This document shows positions 25,442 to 34,510 of a DNA stretch of 44,473 nucleotides, piece after piece; the first letter of the stretch is position 1, and each line of letters opens with the position of its first letter. A program made the translations under genes and the position numbers. The notes below the pieces were generated by a model, which was not told the origin of the DNA, did no database searches, and saw nothing but the letters and a program-made list of their open reading frames with translations. Source of the DNA: an uncultured Bacilli bacterium (GTDB taxonomy: Bacteria > Bacillota_I > Bacilli_A > RF39 > UBA660); the NCBI GenBank assembly GCA_947628145.1, contig CANQYU010000004.1, forward strand, positions 1-44,473, read 5' to 3'.

Positions 25442-25664
25442 ATTCCACCTCGATATTTTGAGCATCCCTATTTCTTAAAGCAAACACATTATTATTTATT
25501 TTAAAAGCTTTAGGGTCTTTAAAAGGACTTATTAAAACACACTTAACTCGCGCTTCCGGTATAAAACCTAAATCTAGTAATCTTCTTTTTAAAGAATTTT
25601 CCCCTTTTACTTTTTTAATTATTACTTCTTCTTCTAAAGTAATATCATTTAATGTATTAGTCAT
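25428..25664 (-). CDS. feoA: Ferrous iron transport protein A
   Basis: 78 aa, an SH3-like small cytoplasmic protein that supports FeoB. The sequence shows the family pattern KRRLLDLGFIPEARVKCVLISPFKDPKAFKI followed by FALRNRDAQNIEV. AAAGGAG lies upstream. The promoter region holds an 18-bp palindrome likely bound by the divergent metalloregulator. Confidence 0.95.
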   Translation of the reverse strand: MTNTLNDITLEEEVIIKKVKGENSLKRRLLDLGFIPEARVKCVLISPFKDPKAFKINNNVFALRNRDAQNIEVEYANN

Positions 25665-25692
25665 TTATTTTAAACTCCTTTAATATAATTTA

Positions 25693-25710
25693 TTAGTTTC
25701 CTTAAACTAA
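25693..25710. promoter_or_regulatory. Palindromic metalloregulator operator between feoAB and the DtxR-type gene
   Basis: TTAGTTT-CCTT-AAACTAA is a perfect 7+4+7 inverted repeat. It overlaps the likely -35 of feoA (TAGTTT, 16 bases, TATATT on the minus strand) and resembles boxes of the DtxR/IdeR/MntR class. Confidence 0.7.
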
Positions 25711-25750
25711 CAACTACTTTAATATATGCTAAAAAAAAGGACGTGTTATT

Positions 25751-26155
25751 ATGTCTGAAGAATATTTTACTTTAACTAATTATTTACATCAAAACTATAT
25801 TACTTACGCGATGGAAGATTATTTAGAAATGCTTTATCGAACTCATATCCAAAAAGAAACTTTAAATATTACTAAACTTAGTAAATTACTCCATGTAAAA
25901 AAATCATCTTGTAGTAAGATGGTCGCTAAATTAAAAAATTATGAATTAGTTACTAATATTAATAATGAATTATCTCTCACTAAAACTGGTTCTAAAATAG
26001 CTAAAGAACTTTATAACCGACATGAAATCTTAACCATATTTTTATCTAAATTAAATAAAAATAATTTTACTTTAGACCAAGTTGAGAAAATTGAGCATTT
26101 TATTGACCCCATAACTTTAAAAAATATTCAAAAATTAATTCATAATATAATTTAA
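25751..26155 (+). CDS. DtxR/MntR-family metal-dependent regulator
   Basis: 134 aa. The N-terminal winged helix reads MEDYLEMLYRTHIQKETLNITKLSKLLHVKKSSCSKMVAKL, and the dimerisation helix contains LTKTGSKIAKELYNRHEILTIFL. This is the two-domain, MntR-like form without a C-terminal SH3 domain. Potential metal ligands include the E in MEDYLEML and the H in NRHEI. It probably senses Fe2+ or Mn2+ and represses feoAB through the adjacent palindrome. Its last 21 bases overlap the convergent tadC gene. Confidence 0.88.
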   Translation: MSEEYFTLTNYLHQNYITYAMEDYLEMLYRTHIQKETLNITKLSKLLHVKKSSCSKMVAKLKNYELVTNINNELSLTKTGSKIAKELYNRHEILTIFLSKLNKNNFTLDQVEKIEHFIDPITLKNIQKLIHNII

Positions 26156-26830
26156 TAACACTGGTGCTAAAATAATTAGAAGCATAATTGGAATAAAAAA
26201 TATAACACTTATTATACTAATTTTTGTTGGTAATTTTGCTATTTCCGCTTTAGCATCTAATCTTTGTTTTTCTCTTAAAAATTCTATTTGATTATACATA
26301 GAATCAATTATATTAGTCCCATAAGTATTTGCTTGAATCATATTTAATATTGCATTATTTATTGTTTCACTTGGTATTCTTTTTTTAAGAGAATCTAAAG
26401 CTTCATTAATACTTTTACCTAACCTAACCTCTTCTAACATATTTTTAAATTCTAAAGATATTTCCGAATCAATATTTTCCACGGTTAAATCAAGGGCATG
26501 TTTTAAATTTCTTCCTCCCTCTAAAGTTAAAACTAAAACCTCAAAAAAGAATAAAGCTTCTTTTTCTAATTTCTTCCCTCTTTTTTTAATATTATAATCA
26601 AAAACAAAATATTCGCTTCCCACATAAAAAGTTATAGCTATTAAAGGTGCTAAAATAAAACCATATTTAAAAGTAATAAAAATAATACCCCCGATTAAAA
26701 TAGTTAAAACTAATCTTAAAATTAAGAATTCCCCAACTTTAATATTACTATTTCCTAATTTTTTAACTTTAGTTTCTATTCTTTTAATTGTACTATTTAA
26801 AAATATTTTATCAACAATCGTTTTTCTCAT
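26135..26830 (-). CDS. tadC: TadC-like inner-membrane pilus assembly protein
   Basis: 231 aa, type II secretion F domain. Membrane segments are near residues 40-75 and at the C-terminus (IISVIFFIPIMLLIILAPVLL). The cytoplasmic core has FFEVLVLTLEGGRNLKHALD, NMLEEVRLGKSINEALDSL and NMIQANTYGTNIIDSMYNQ, the repeated pattern of this family. Last gene of the Flp-Tad block; it overlaps tadB by 4 bases (ATGA). It forms the platform driven by the CpaF ATPase. Confidence 0.88.
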   Translation of the reverse strand: MRKTIVDKIFLNSTIKRIETKVKKLGNSNIKVGEFLILRLVLTILIGGIIFITFKYGFILAPLIAITFYVGSEYFVFDYNIKKRGKKLEKEALFFFEVLVLTLEGGRNLKHALDLTVENIDSEISLEFKNMLEEVRLGKSINEALDSLKKRIPSETINNAILNMIQANTYGTNIIDSMYNQIEFLREKQRLDAKAEIAKLPTKISIISVIFFIPIMLLIILAPVLLNYIMN

Positions 26831-27819
26831 AATTCCACCTCAAGTATTCTTCTTACAATTAAAATATATAAAATATATAATAGAATAATAAATACTAATA
26901 TAATAACTCCTAAAGGTGTTGTAAAAAATGGTTTAAAATAACTTGGATTTAATAAACCAATAATTAATATAAATATAAATGGTAAAAATATTAACATTCT
27001 AAACACAAATCTACTGGTCGCCGTTAAACTATTAAGTTCATTCTTTAAATTCTTCTTTTCAAAGAAAGATTTTTCAATTAAAGCAAATACTTTAATAATA
27101 TCTCCACCGGTTTTATTTAAAAGTGTTAAAGAAGAGGTAATATATTTAGCATCTTCTAATTGAACTCTTTCATAAAACCGTTCAAAAACCACATCTAAAC
27201 TAAGTCCATAAGTTATATCTAAATAAATTTTTTTAAACTCTTCTTGAATAGGTCCATCAAGTTCTTCTTTCACAACCTCGACTGCTTGCATTATATTTCT
27301 TCCACTTTGAAAAGCATTATTCATAATAATAATAGCTTTTAATAAATCATTTTCAATTTTTTTTCTTTTTTGATTAAATCTAATTTTTAAATAAATATCT
27401 GGTAATAAAAAGCTAATTATAAATATAATTAGAAAAAACATTATATCAAACTTAACTTTTTGAAACATTAAAGCTCCTAAACTAAGTATTATCATTATAA
27501 TAGCTATTATAAATTTATAAGCTACATAAAGCATTCCACTTTTATTTTTCTCTTCATAACTTACATATTTATTATATTTAGTCGCATATTTAGTTAAAAC
27601 CTCGGAATGTTCAAGTACTTTAGTTAACTCTAAAGCTATTTTAGCCATTAATTCTTTTAATTTATCAAATAAAGAAATAGTTATTTCTTTATTAGTATTT
27701 ATAGTAAATTTAGCTATTCTTTTTTCTAATTTTAAAGTATGTGAAAGCCGAAGTACATAAATTATTACTCCTAAAATAATTATTATTAAAGTTATTTGTA
27801 ATATTCTAACTCCGACCAT
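26827..27819 (-). CDS. tadB: TadB-like inner-membrane pilus assembly protein
   Basis: 330 aa, type II secretion F domain with an N-terminal membrane helix (LQITLIIIILGVIIYVLRL), a pair of helices near 105-145 and two more at the C-terminus. The core has IIMNNAFQSGRNIMQAVEVV and LTLLNKTGGDIIKVFALIE. GGAGTT precedes the ATG. Partner of TadC in the pilus platform; it follows cpaF by 26 bases. Confidence 0.9.
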   Translation of the reverse strand: MVGVRILQITLIIIILGVIIYVLRLSHTLKLEKRIAKFTINTNKEITISLFDKLKELMAKIALELTKVLEHSEVLTKYATKYNKYVSYEEKNKSGMLYVAYKFIIAIIMIILSLGALMFQKVKFDIMFFLIIFIISFLLPDIYLKIRFNQKRKKIENDLLKAIIIMNNAFQSGRNIMQAVEVVKEELDGPIQEEFKKIYLDITYGLSLDVVFERFYERVQLEDAKYITSSLTLLNKTGGDIIKVFALIEKSFFEKKNLKNELNSLTATSRFVFRMLIFLPFIFILIIGLLNPSYFKPFFTTPLGVIILVFIILLYILYILIVRRILEVEL

Positions 27820-27845
27820 TTTAACTCCTATCTATTTCTTTGGTC

Positions 27846-29213
27846 TTAACTAAAATCTTGCTTTCTATCTGGTAAATTATTATTTAAATTTGGCTCAAAT
27901 ATATCTTCTATATCCGTAATTCCTCGTGCTTTTATTTTTTTATAAACTTTAGGAACTCCATCATATAAAATAAATTCTCCATCTACTTCTCCCGTCTCGG
28001 TTAAACCTTTTTGTTCAAAAGCAAATATTTCTTTTAATTTAATTTCTCCATCTGTAAAATCTTCTAATTCGCAAATACTAGTTACTTTTCTTCTTCCATC
28101 ACTCATTCGCTCAACATTGACAATTAAATCTATTGCACTAATAATATACTCTCTTACCGCTTTAACTGGTATATCCATTCCACCCATTAAAACCATTGTT
28201 TCTAATCTATTTAAAGCATCGAGAGGTCCATTCGCATGCATAGTTGTTAAAGAGCCTTCATGTCCTGTATTCATTGCCTGTAACATATCAAAAGCTTCTT
28301 TTCCCCGAACTTCTCCGACAATTATTCTATCAGGTCGCATTCTAAGACTATTAATAACTAAATCTCTAATTGTTATTTCCCCATTTTCCGTATAATTAGT
28401 TCTTCTTGTCTCTAAAGAAATAACATGGGCCTGCTCCAACTTTAATTCCGCGGCATCTTCAATTGTAATAATTCGCTCATTATCGCCAATAAACCCACTT
28501 AAAATATTTAAAAGAGTTGTTTTCCCTGAGCCAGTTCCTCCACATACAATAATATTAAGTTTTCCCCTTACCGCGGCTTCTAAAAATCTGGCCATATAAG
28601 GCGTTAAAGTCCCAATTCTAATAAGCTCATCAATACTGCGCATAGATTCTTTAAATTTCCGAATTGTTACAACTGGTCCTTTAGTCGATAATGGTGGAAT
28701 AACGGCATTAATTCTTGAACCATCTAGTAATCTTGAATCCACCATCGGATTAGTCGCATCTATTGTTCTTCCTAAAGGTTGAATAAGTCTTTGAACCGTT
28801 CTTATAATATGTTCGTCATTAATAAAAGAAACACTCTCATCTTTACTTAAAACTCCATCTATTTCAATATATATCTCATTAGGAGAATTAATCATTATTT
28901 CCGTAATATTTTTACTATTTAATAACTCTGTAATTGGCCCATATCCATTTATTTCATTATCAATTAAATTATATAAATGGCTCCGCTCTAAATTAGATAA
29001 ATCATAGCCCTCAATGGTTTTATCAATTAAATCATTAAGCCATTCATCCAAGGCCATATCTTTAGGAATTTCTCTATCAATTAAATTTTCGACTATCTCC
29101 GTTCTTAATTTATCTAATAATTTTTTATCTTTAAATATTTCATAATCATTAATTATATTAATTTTTTTCTCTTTACTTTTTATATCAAAAGCATCTCTTA
29201 AACTTTGTTTCAT
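27846..29213 (-). CDS. cpaF: CpaF/TadA-type secretion ATPase
   Basis: 455 aa, hexameric ATPase of the VirB11/TadA class that powers pilus assembly. The N-terminal all-alpha domain is followed by YGPITELLNSKNITEIMIN. The Walker A motif is GGTGSGKTT, and the Walker B/His region contains RMRPDRIIVGEVRG and TGHEGSLTTMHANGP. The start overlaps the end of the CpaE-like gene (TCATGA), with GGAGG just upstream, showing tight coupling. Confidence 0.96.
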   Translation of the reverse strand: MKQSLRDAFDIKSKEKKINIINDYEIFKDKKLLDKLRTEIVENLIDREIPKDMALDEWLNDLIDKTIEGYDLSNLERSHLYNLIDNEINGYGPITELLNSKNITEIMINSPNEIYIEIDGVLSKDESVSFINDEHIIRTVQRLIQPLGRTIDATNPMVDSRLLDGSRINAVIPPLSTKGPVVTIRKFKESMRSIDELIRIGTLTPYMARFLEAAVRGKLNIIVCGGTGSGKTTLLNILSGFIGDNERIITIEDAAELKLEQAHVISLETRRTNYTENGEITIRDLVINSLRMRPDRIIVGEVRGKEAFDMLQAMNTGHEGSLTTMHANGPLDALNRLETMVLMGGMDIPVKAVREYIISAIDLIVNVERMSDGRRKVTSICELEDFTDGEIKLKEIFAFEQKGLTETGEVDGEFILYDGVPKVYKKIKARGITDIEDIFEPNLNNNLPDRKQDFS

Positions 29214-29974
29214 GAGCTTGCCTCCTCATTATACATATCACTAATTAATCGCATTAATGTTGTATAATCTTTACTAAATAAAACTGGCATTTTTTCATCT
29301 AAAGTTATTATTTTTCCACTCATAACAATACTATCAATATTTTTAATATAAAAATCTTTCGAAATAACATAATCTATATTAGCATTAATTATATTTTTTA
29401 TATCATATAAACTAAAATATTTTTTAAAAGGCGCTACACTTTCATTTAAAACTACTTTAAAATTTCCATAATTTATATCTTTTAAAATAGTTAAAAGGCT
29501 TCGCATATTTTTTAAATCTAAAGGGTCATTAGTAATTAAAAATACTAATTTATCTACTAAATCCATCGTTGAAATATTTATTTCATTAAGGATATGACTT
29601 GTATCTATTAATACAATATCATAATTATATACGGCTTTATCAATTATTAATTCTACATATTTAGCATCTATTTTACTTGCTTGTCTTGGGTCTTTCGGAC
29701 TAGCTAAAACATCAATATATTCGTCATATTTACTTATATAATTCTTAAATTCTTTATAACGATTATTATTATAATCATCCACAAAATTATAAATGCTTTT
29801 ATTAACATCAATATTTAAAGCGGCACTAATTCCTCCACTAGCTAAATCAAAATCAATAATAAGTACTTTTTTTTCTAAATTTTCATATAAACCTGCTAAA
29901 TTTAAAGTGGTAATCGTTTTCCCCACTCCCCCTTTAGCCGAAGTAATACATATAGCTGTTCCCTTAGTATTCAT
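29210..29974 (-). CDS. cpaE: CpaE/TadZ-like ParA-superfamily ATPase
   Basis: About 254 aa starting at the ATG at 29974 (the track start at 29986 is a GTG). The deviant Walker A reads SAKGGVGKTITTLNLA, and VLIIDFDLASGGISAALNI and DIVLIDTSHIL follow, as in MinD/CpaE proteins. It lacks the N-terminal receiver-like domain of CpaE. It likely positions the pilus machine at the membrane or pole. Downstream of the TadE/G-like genes and translationally coupled to cpaF. Confidence 0.87.
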   Translation of the reverse strand: MNTKGTAICITSAKGGVGKTITTLNLAGLYENLEKKVLIIDFDLASGGISAALNIDVNKSIYNFVDDYNNNRYKEFKNYISKYDEYIDVLASPKDPRQASKIDAKYVELIIDKAVYNYDIVLIDTSHILNEINISTMDLVDKLVFLITNDPLDLKNMRSLLTILKDINYGNFKVVLNESVAPFKKYFSLYDIKNIINANIDYVISKDFYIKNIDSIVMSGKIITLDEKMPVLFSKDYTTLMRLISDMYNEEASS

Positions 29975-29989
29975 TTTATCACCCACTTT

Positions 29990-30355
29990 TTATTCTATCA
30001 ATAATTTTCCATTTTGTTTAAAACCCCGAATATCAATTTTAACTTTATAACTATTAATTCCAACAATTTTACCAAAAATACTTTCTACATCTATTTCATT
30101 TTTTATTCTTATTTCATCATCTTTTACTAGAATTTCTAAATTAGTTATATCTATATCATTTATTTGCATTAATTTTTTTATTTTTTCTTCTTTCCCATTT
30201 TGAGAACTAACCTCTCTAATACTCATCCGACTTACATTTTCTAAGTGTTCTTTCTTATTACTTACTAAACCTACATCCACGACTAAAGCTAAAGCCGCGA
30301 CTAAAAGAGGAAATATTACAATAAATAAAACTAATACTTGCCCTTTTTTATTCAT
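29990..30355 (-). CDS. TadE/TadG-like pseudopilin
   Basis: 121 aa. The N-terminus MNKKGQVLVLFIVIFPLLVAALALVVDVG has the same KKGQ start and hydrophobic helix as TadE-type proteins, followed by a strand-rich extracytoplasmic domain. Cleavage by a prepilin peptidase after the glycine is expected by analogy. It overlaps the tadE gene by 8 bases. A full-size TadG carries a von Willebrand domain, which is absent here, so TadE-like is the safer name. Confidence 0.8.
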   Translation of the reverse strand: MNKKGQVLVLFIVIFPLLVAALALVVDVGLVSNKKEHLENVSRMSIREVSSQNGKEEKIKKLMQINDIDITNLEILVKDDEIRIKNEIDVESIFGKIVGINSYKVKIDIRGFKQNGKLLIE

Positions 30356-30683
30356 TTAAAATACTCCTAGAGACCTCTATTTTATAAGGGTTTTTAAAAA
30401 CTAAATTAAGTCCCGGCGTTAATATTTCTATATCTTTTGATAATTTTAAATTAGTATATTCCACCCCATTTTCAATTTTTATATTGGCCGTGGGCACGAT
30501 TTTTTCTTTTATTTCTTCTTCTGCATGTCCAGCTTCATATAAATTTACTACATCACCTATTTCGTCTTCTAATTTAATTTTTGTATAAAGTATTCTTCCT
30601 ATATCAAATACTCCCAGCAATAATAGTAAAAATATCGGTAAAATAATAATAAATTCCACTAAAGCTTGTCCCTTTTTTTTCAT
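30348..30683 (-). CDS. tadE: TadE-like pseudopilin
   Basis: 111 aa. MKKKGQALVEFIIILPIFLLLLLGVFDIGRILYTK is the standard TadE N-terminus (GQALVEF, hydrophobic helix, DIGR). The extracytoplasmic remainder is short. It lies 12 bases after the flp gene and is probably a minor pilin. Confidence 0.9.
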   Translation of the reverse strand: MKKKGQALVEFIIILPIFLLLLLGVFDIGRILYTKIKLEDEIGDVVNLYEAGHAEEEIKEKIVPTANIKIENGVEYTNLKLSKDIEILTPGLNLVFKNPYKIEVSRSILNE

Positions 30684-30695
30684 TTTTTACCCCTT

Positions 30696-30899
30696 TTATT
30701 GAGTGCTATCTGTTTCCTCACATCTTCCCTCGCCTGGTTTATCCCCTTTAATATATTTTTCGTCTACCATCGAACAAGAAGTTTTCGTTAGAGCATCTTT
30801 CAAATATCCCCCAAAATAATTAACGAGAGCCATAGCAATAACACTAATAAGCGCTACAATAAGTACATATTCTACTAAAGCTTGTCCTCGTTTATTCAT
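30696..30899 (-). CDS. flp: Flp-type major pilin
   Basis: 67 aa from the ATG at 30899, chosen because AAGGGTG lies upstream; the track start at 30917 adds six residues. MNKRGQALVEYVLIVALISVIAMALV is a textbook Flp pilin N-terminus: a glycine before the cut site, GQALVEY and a hydrophobic helix. Flp pilins form the thin pilus fibre. The tail has two cysteines (TSCSM and GRCEE) that could pair. First gene of the Tad block, with its own promoter. Confidence 0.92.
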   Translation of the reverse strand: MNKRGQALVEYVLIVALISVIAMALVNYFGGYLKDALTKTSCSMVDEKYIKGDKPGEGRCEETDSTQ

Positions 30900-30922
30900 A
30901 ACTTTCACCCTTATCATAATTA

Positions 30923-30951
30923 ATCATATAATAAAAACCCTAAAAAGTCAA
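30923..30951 (-). promoter_or_regulatory. Promoter of the flp-tad block
   Basis: TTGACT (30951-30946), a 17-base spacer and TATGAT (30928-30923) on the minus strand, about 25 bases before the flp start. Confidence 0.75.
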
Positions 30952-31014
30952 TTTTTAGAGCATTATTTATCATAAAAAATCACTAATTATGATACAATTA
31001 TTATAGGTGGTTAT

Positions 31015-31344
31015 ATGTATTTAAAAGTTAATAAAGAAAAGTATCCTATTCTTTTAGCTAACACCTTTTATAAAAGATTAACTGGTCTTATAGGTAAAAC
31101 TAATATTAATTATGGTATGCTTTTTCCCAAATGTAATTCTATTCATACTTATTTTATGAAAGAAAATATTGATATTCTAGGCTTAAATGAAAATAACGAA
31201 GTAATCTATAAATATGAAAATTTAAATTCTAATCGCATTATTAAAATTAGTAACACCCCTAAAAAAACAAGCATTTTAGAAATGCCTGCTAACTCTACTA
31301 AAAAAATTGCTATTGGAACAATTTTAACTTTTGAGGAAGATTAG
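31015..31344 (+). CDS. DUF192 family protein
   Basis: 109 aa. The pattern KRLTGLIGKTNINYGMLFPKC, SIHTYFMKENIDILGLNENNEVIY and a late LEMPANS matches the small DUF192 beta-barrel family. Function of the family is unknown. It lacks the signal peptide seen in many members. It is divergent from flp, with TACAAT upstream and AGGTGG before the start; DUF192 genes are often near pilus or secretion genes. Confidence 0.85.
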   Translation: MYLKVNKEKYPILLANTFYKRLTGLIGKTNINYGMLFPKCNSIHTYFMKENIDILGLNENNEVIYKYENLNSNRIIKISNTPKKTSILEMPANSTKKIAIGTILTFEED

Positions 31345-31357
31345 TCTTCCTTTTTTT
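31335..31357 (+). terminator. Terminator of the DUF192 gene
   Basis: GGAAGA-TTAG-TCTTCC followed by seven T residues; the left arm contains the last codons. Confidence 0.85.
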
Positions 31358-32624
31358 ATTCTTTAAATTCAAAAATATAATCACAAATAGCTACACTATC
31401 TCCCCGTTTTGCCCCTAATCTTTCTAATTCTTCTTCTACTCCCATTCCTTTCAGTTTTCGAGCAAAACGTACCACGGACTCATCCTCATTAAATCTTGTC
31501 ATTTTAAATAATTTTTCTAATTCTTTTCCCTCTAAAACCCAAATATCTCCCTCTTTAGTAATCGTAAAAGGTCGTTCATTTTTAAATTTATAAACTACAT
31601 GACTTTCCTCTTCTTCTTCTAAATAATCATCCTGAACTTCTTCTAAAATATCTGCTAATCTCTTAATTAATTTATCTAATCCTTTTTCATTAAGAGCACT
31701 TATTTCTATTATTTCTTGAGTAGGAAAACTTTTTTTAAATTCTTCTAAATTATCTTTAGCTGAAGGTAAATCCATTTTATTAGCAATTATTATTTCTTTT
31801 TTATTTGCTAGTTTATCACTATATTTTAATATTTCTTTTCTAATAACTAAATAATCATTAATTGGATTTCTCTCTTCTATTGCTCCCATATCAATTACAT
31901 GGGCAATAACTTTAGTCCTCATTGCATGTCTTAAAAATTTATGACCTAATCCAACTCCCTCACTAGCCCCCTCAATTAAACCTGGTAAATCGGCCATTAC
32001 AAAGCTTCGTCCATCTTTTAAATTAACTACGCCCAAATTTGGTTCTAAAGTTGTAAAATGATAACTAGCTATTTTTGGCTCTGCTTCACTTATATTCGCT
32101 AAAATAGTCGATTTTCCCACGCTAGGAAGCCCTACTAAACCTACATCCGCGAGCATTTTAAGTTCCAATTTTAAAACTTTAAATTCTCCCGGTTCTCCTA
32201 ATTCACTAATTCTAGGCGCTGGCGTACTATGAGTTTTAAAGGCCGCATTTCCTCGTCCTCCTCTTCCGCCTTTACAGACAACTACCTCTGTATTTGCTCC
32301 CACTAAATCAGCAATAACTAAATTTGTATCTAAATCGACAATTGTCGTTCCCTCTGGAACTTTAATAATAACATCTTGAGCATTAGCTCCCTGTCTATTA
32401 GCTCCTTTCCCATTTTCGCCTTTTTCCCCTTTAATAATTTTTTTATATCTTAAATCAATTAAAGTTTTAAGTCCTTTATCAACTTTAAAAATAATACTAG
32501 CCCCGGCACCACCATTTCCCCCATCAGGTCCACCCATGGCTACATATTTTTCTCTTCGAAAAGAAGTACATCCATCTCCTCCTTTTCCTGCCATAACTTT
32601 AATTGTTAATTCATCTACAAACAT
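31356..32624 (-). CDS. obg: GTPase Obg
   Basis: 422 aa from the ATG at 32624 (AGGTG 7 bases upstream; the track start at 32633 is a GTG). The glycine-rich Obg domain (KGGDGCTSFRREK to about 158) is followed by the G domain with GLPSVGKST, DLPGLIEGA and NKMDL, then the C-terminal OCT domain. An essential 50S-associated GTPase; in Bacillus it is also tied to the general stress response and sporulation start. Confidence 0.97.
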   Translation of the reverse strand: MFVDELTIKVMAGKGGDGCTSFRREKYVAMGGPDGGNGGAGASIIFKVDKGLKTLIDLRYKKIIKGEKGENGKGANRQGANAQDVIIKVPEGTTIVDLDTNLVIADLVGANTEVVVCKGGRGGRGNAAFKTHSTPAPRISELGEPGEFKVLKLELKMLADVGLVGLPSVGKSTILANISEAEPKIASYHFTTLEPNLGVVNLKDGRSFVMADLPGLIEGASEGVGLGHKFLRHAMRTKVIAHVIDMGAIEERNPINDYLVIRKEILKYSDKLANKKEIIIANKMDLPSAKDNLEEFKKSFPTQEIIEISALNEKGLDKLIKRLADILEEVQDDYLEEEEESHVVYKFKNERPFTITKEGDIWVLEGKELEKLFKMTRFNEDESVVRFARKLKGMGVEEELERLGAKRGDSVAICDYIFEFKE

Positions 32625-32688
32625 AAGCTTCACCTAATAATATTTTAACATAAATAATTTAATAGAACAATTAAAAAGAACATATGAT

Positions 32689-33429
32689 TTAGGAACTAAT
32701 TTTTATTCCCTCATATGTTCTTAATTCTTCTCTTGTTGCTTCATTATCTTTATAATAATATTTACACTCTATTAAAAATACCTCTTCGTCTGTTATAATT
32801 GGTTCTAAAACATATAACGCCCCATCTTCAAATTTAGCCATTATTTGTTCTTCGGTTCCATAAAATATATTATCTGAACTAATATAATGAACACTTTCGT
32901 CTTTTATAACTGCCCCATTTGGCACTAGTAAATCTCCTGAATCATTAAATAAAAAATAATAACTTTTCGCATATTTACCATAACAATCTATTTCTAATAA
33001 AATATAATCTAAATTATCAATTTTTACAATTTGAATATCTTCCATCTCTAATTTTATTTGAGATATTTCTTCATTTTCAAATAATTTTTCGGCCTCGTCA
33101 TCATCTAAAACTAAGTTAGAAATAACTCTCTCATCAATAATATTACCACCATCAAAGTAAACTATTAATTCTAAATTTCCCTCGTTCATTTCTTTTTCCA
33201 TATTTACTTTATACTCTAACTTAATTTTATGTCTTTGCCCATTTAAATAAACATTATAAAGCTCAGCTAAAATATTATCATTATAATTGCTATTAATAAG
33301 TTCTATTATTTCTTTTTTATTATTAGTTATTTCTGTTCTAATCCCCCTATTAGTTAAAGTATATATTGTAATACTACTTATTCCTATAAAAGCTAATATT
33401 CCTATTATTAAACTTATTATCTTCTTCAT
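32689..33429 (-). CDS. Hypothetical membrane-anchored or secreted acidic protein
   Basis: 246 aa from the ATG at 33429 (AGGAG 8 bases upstream; the track adds seven residues). MKKIISLIIGILAFIGISSITIYTL is a signal anchor. The rest is acidic, strand-rich and has several tyrosine-rich stretches (YGKYAKSYYFLFND, ECKYYYKDNEATREELRTYEGI). No family recognised. It lies between obg and the TadZ-like gene, on the same strand. Confidence 0.7.
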   Translation of the reverse strand: MKKIISLIIGILAFIGISSITIYTLTNRGIRTEITNNKKEIIELINSNYNDNILAELYNVYLNGQRHKIKLEYKVNMEKEMNEGNLELIVYFDGGNIIDERVISNLVLDDDEAEKLFENEEISQIKLEMEDIQIVKIDNLDYILLEIDCYGKYAKSYYFLFNDSGDLLVPNGAVIKDESVHYISSDNIFYGTEEQIMAKFEDGALYVLEPIITDEEVFLIECKYYYKDNEATREELRTYEGIKISS

Positions 33430-33481
33430 AATGTTAACTCCTAACATCATTATTATATCAATAAACCCTCTTTTTTAAAAC

Positions 33482-33505
33482 AAAAAAAATCACTTATCGT
33501 GATTA
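33482..33505 (-). terminator. Terminator of the pilin block
   Basis: AATCAC and GTGATT pair around a 5-base loop overlapping the stop of the TadZ-like gene; the minus strand has eight T residues after the stem. Confidence 0.8.
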
Positions 33506-34498
33506 TTTAAAAATATTAAAGAGTTTAGTCTTACTACCATTTCCTCCATTTAACCTTGAAAAGCCTAAAGCCACTAAAAAATCATCTAAAACTGGCTCAT
33601 GCTCTTTCTTATCGTCTAAATAAGGAATACTAAAGAATACTTTACTATTAGATTCTCTTTCAAAGTCCGCAATATCTCTATTAGTTAAAATACTTTTGTT
33701 AAGAACAATTCTTTTTTCTTTTAATCTCTCAAAAGCTTCTCTATCATTTCTAACTAGTTTATTAAGTTTAATTAACCCTGGTTCAACTAAATAAATAACC
33801 TCATTACATAAATCACTATGAACTGAATCATTTAAATCAATCAGAATTACCTCGGCTTCTGGTTCATTAGATATATTATAGGATAAATCTGCATCTTGAA
33901 TACTTTTTAAACTTTTATCATTTAAATAATGAAAATCTTCATTATTAACCTCTAAAGCCACTACATTATAAGCAACCTCTAAATGTTTTTTTAACATATA
34001 TATTAAAGTCGTCGCTCCCGCATGAGCAGTAACATTTTTAAAACCAATAATTCTTAATCCTCCACTACCAGTGCCGGTAAAAGAATCAAAATTCATAGTT
34101 GTATTTCCCTCAGCATTATTTAAATTATGATATTGAGCTACATCTTTATAAGTATTAGGATTATCAATTAAAAATTTAACCGCATTTATATTTCTAGTAA
34201 AATTATATATCCCCATCGATACTAATTGAGATAAATAAGCACTACTATTTACAGTCGCCGAATCGTCTAATAATAAAATTATTTTATTCATATCAAAATT
34301 AACAGATAATTTTTGAATATTTTTGATATTTTGATAACCTTTAAGGGCTGTAATATCAATAATCATTTTATTAAAGTAAAAATTAGTAAATTGCTCAACT
34401 AACTCTTCAACCTCAAATTCTCCATTAATACTTTTAATAACATCAATATCTAAAGTTGCTAAAATATTTTGATATTTATTTGAAACTATAACATTCAT
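33503..34498 (-). CDS. TadZ/CpaE-like protein with degenerate ATP-binding motif
   Basis: 331 aa. The N-terminal ~130 residues look like a receiver-like domain (MIIDITALKG, KIILLLDDSATV, GIYNFTRNINAVKFLID), and the second half resembles a ParA-type ATPase (RIIGFKNVTAHAGATTLIYMLKKHL, EVILIDLND). The P-loop reads AHAGATTL, where the lysine of GKTT/GKST is missing, so ATP hydrolysis is doubtful. This is the arrangement of TadZ/CpaE localisation factors. It is the last gene of the second pilin block and is not adjacent to CpaF. Confidence 0.75.
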   Translation of the reverse strand: MNVIVSNKYQNILATLDIDVIKSINGEFEVEELVEQFTNFYFNKMIIDITALKGYQNIKNIQKLSVNFDMNKIILLLDDSATVNSSAYLSQLVSMGIYNFTRNINAVKFLIDNPNTYKDVAQYHNLNNAEGNTTMNFDSFTGTGSGGLRIIGFKNVTAHAGATTLIYMLKKHLEVAYNVVALEVNNEDFHYLNDKSLKSIQDADLSYNISNEPEAEVILIDLNDSVHSDLCNEVIYLVEPGLIKLNKLVRNDREAFERLKEKRIVLNKSILTNRDIADFERESNSKVFFSIPYLDDKKEHEPVLDDFLVALGFSRLNGGNGSKTKLFNIFK

Positions 34499-34510
34499 TG
34501 CAATTCTCCT

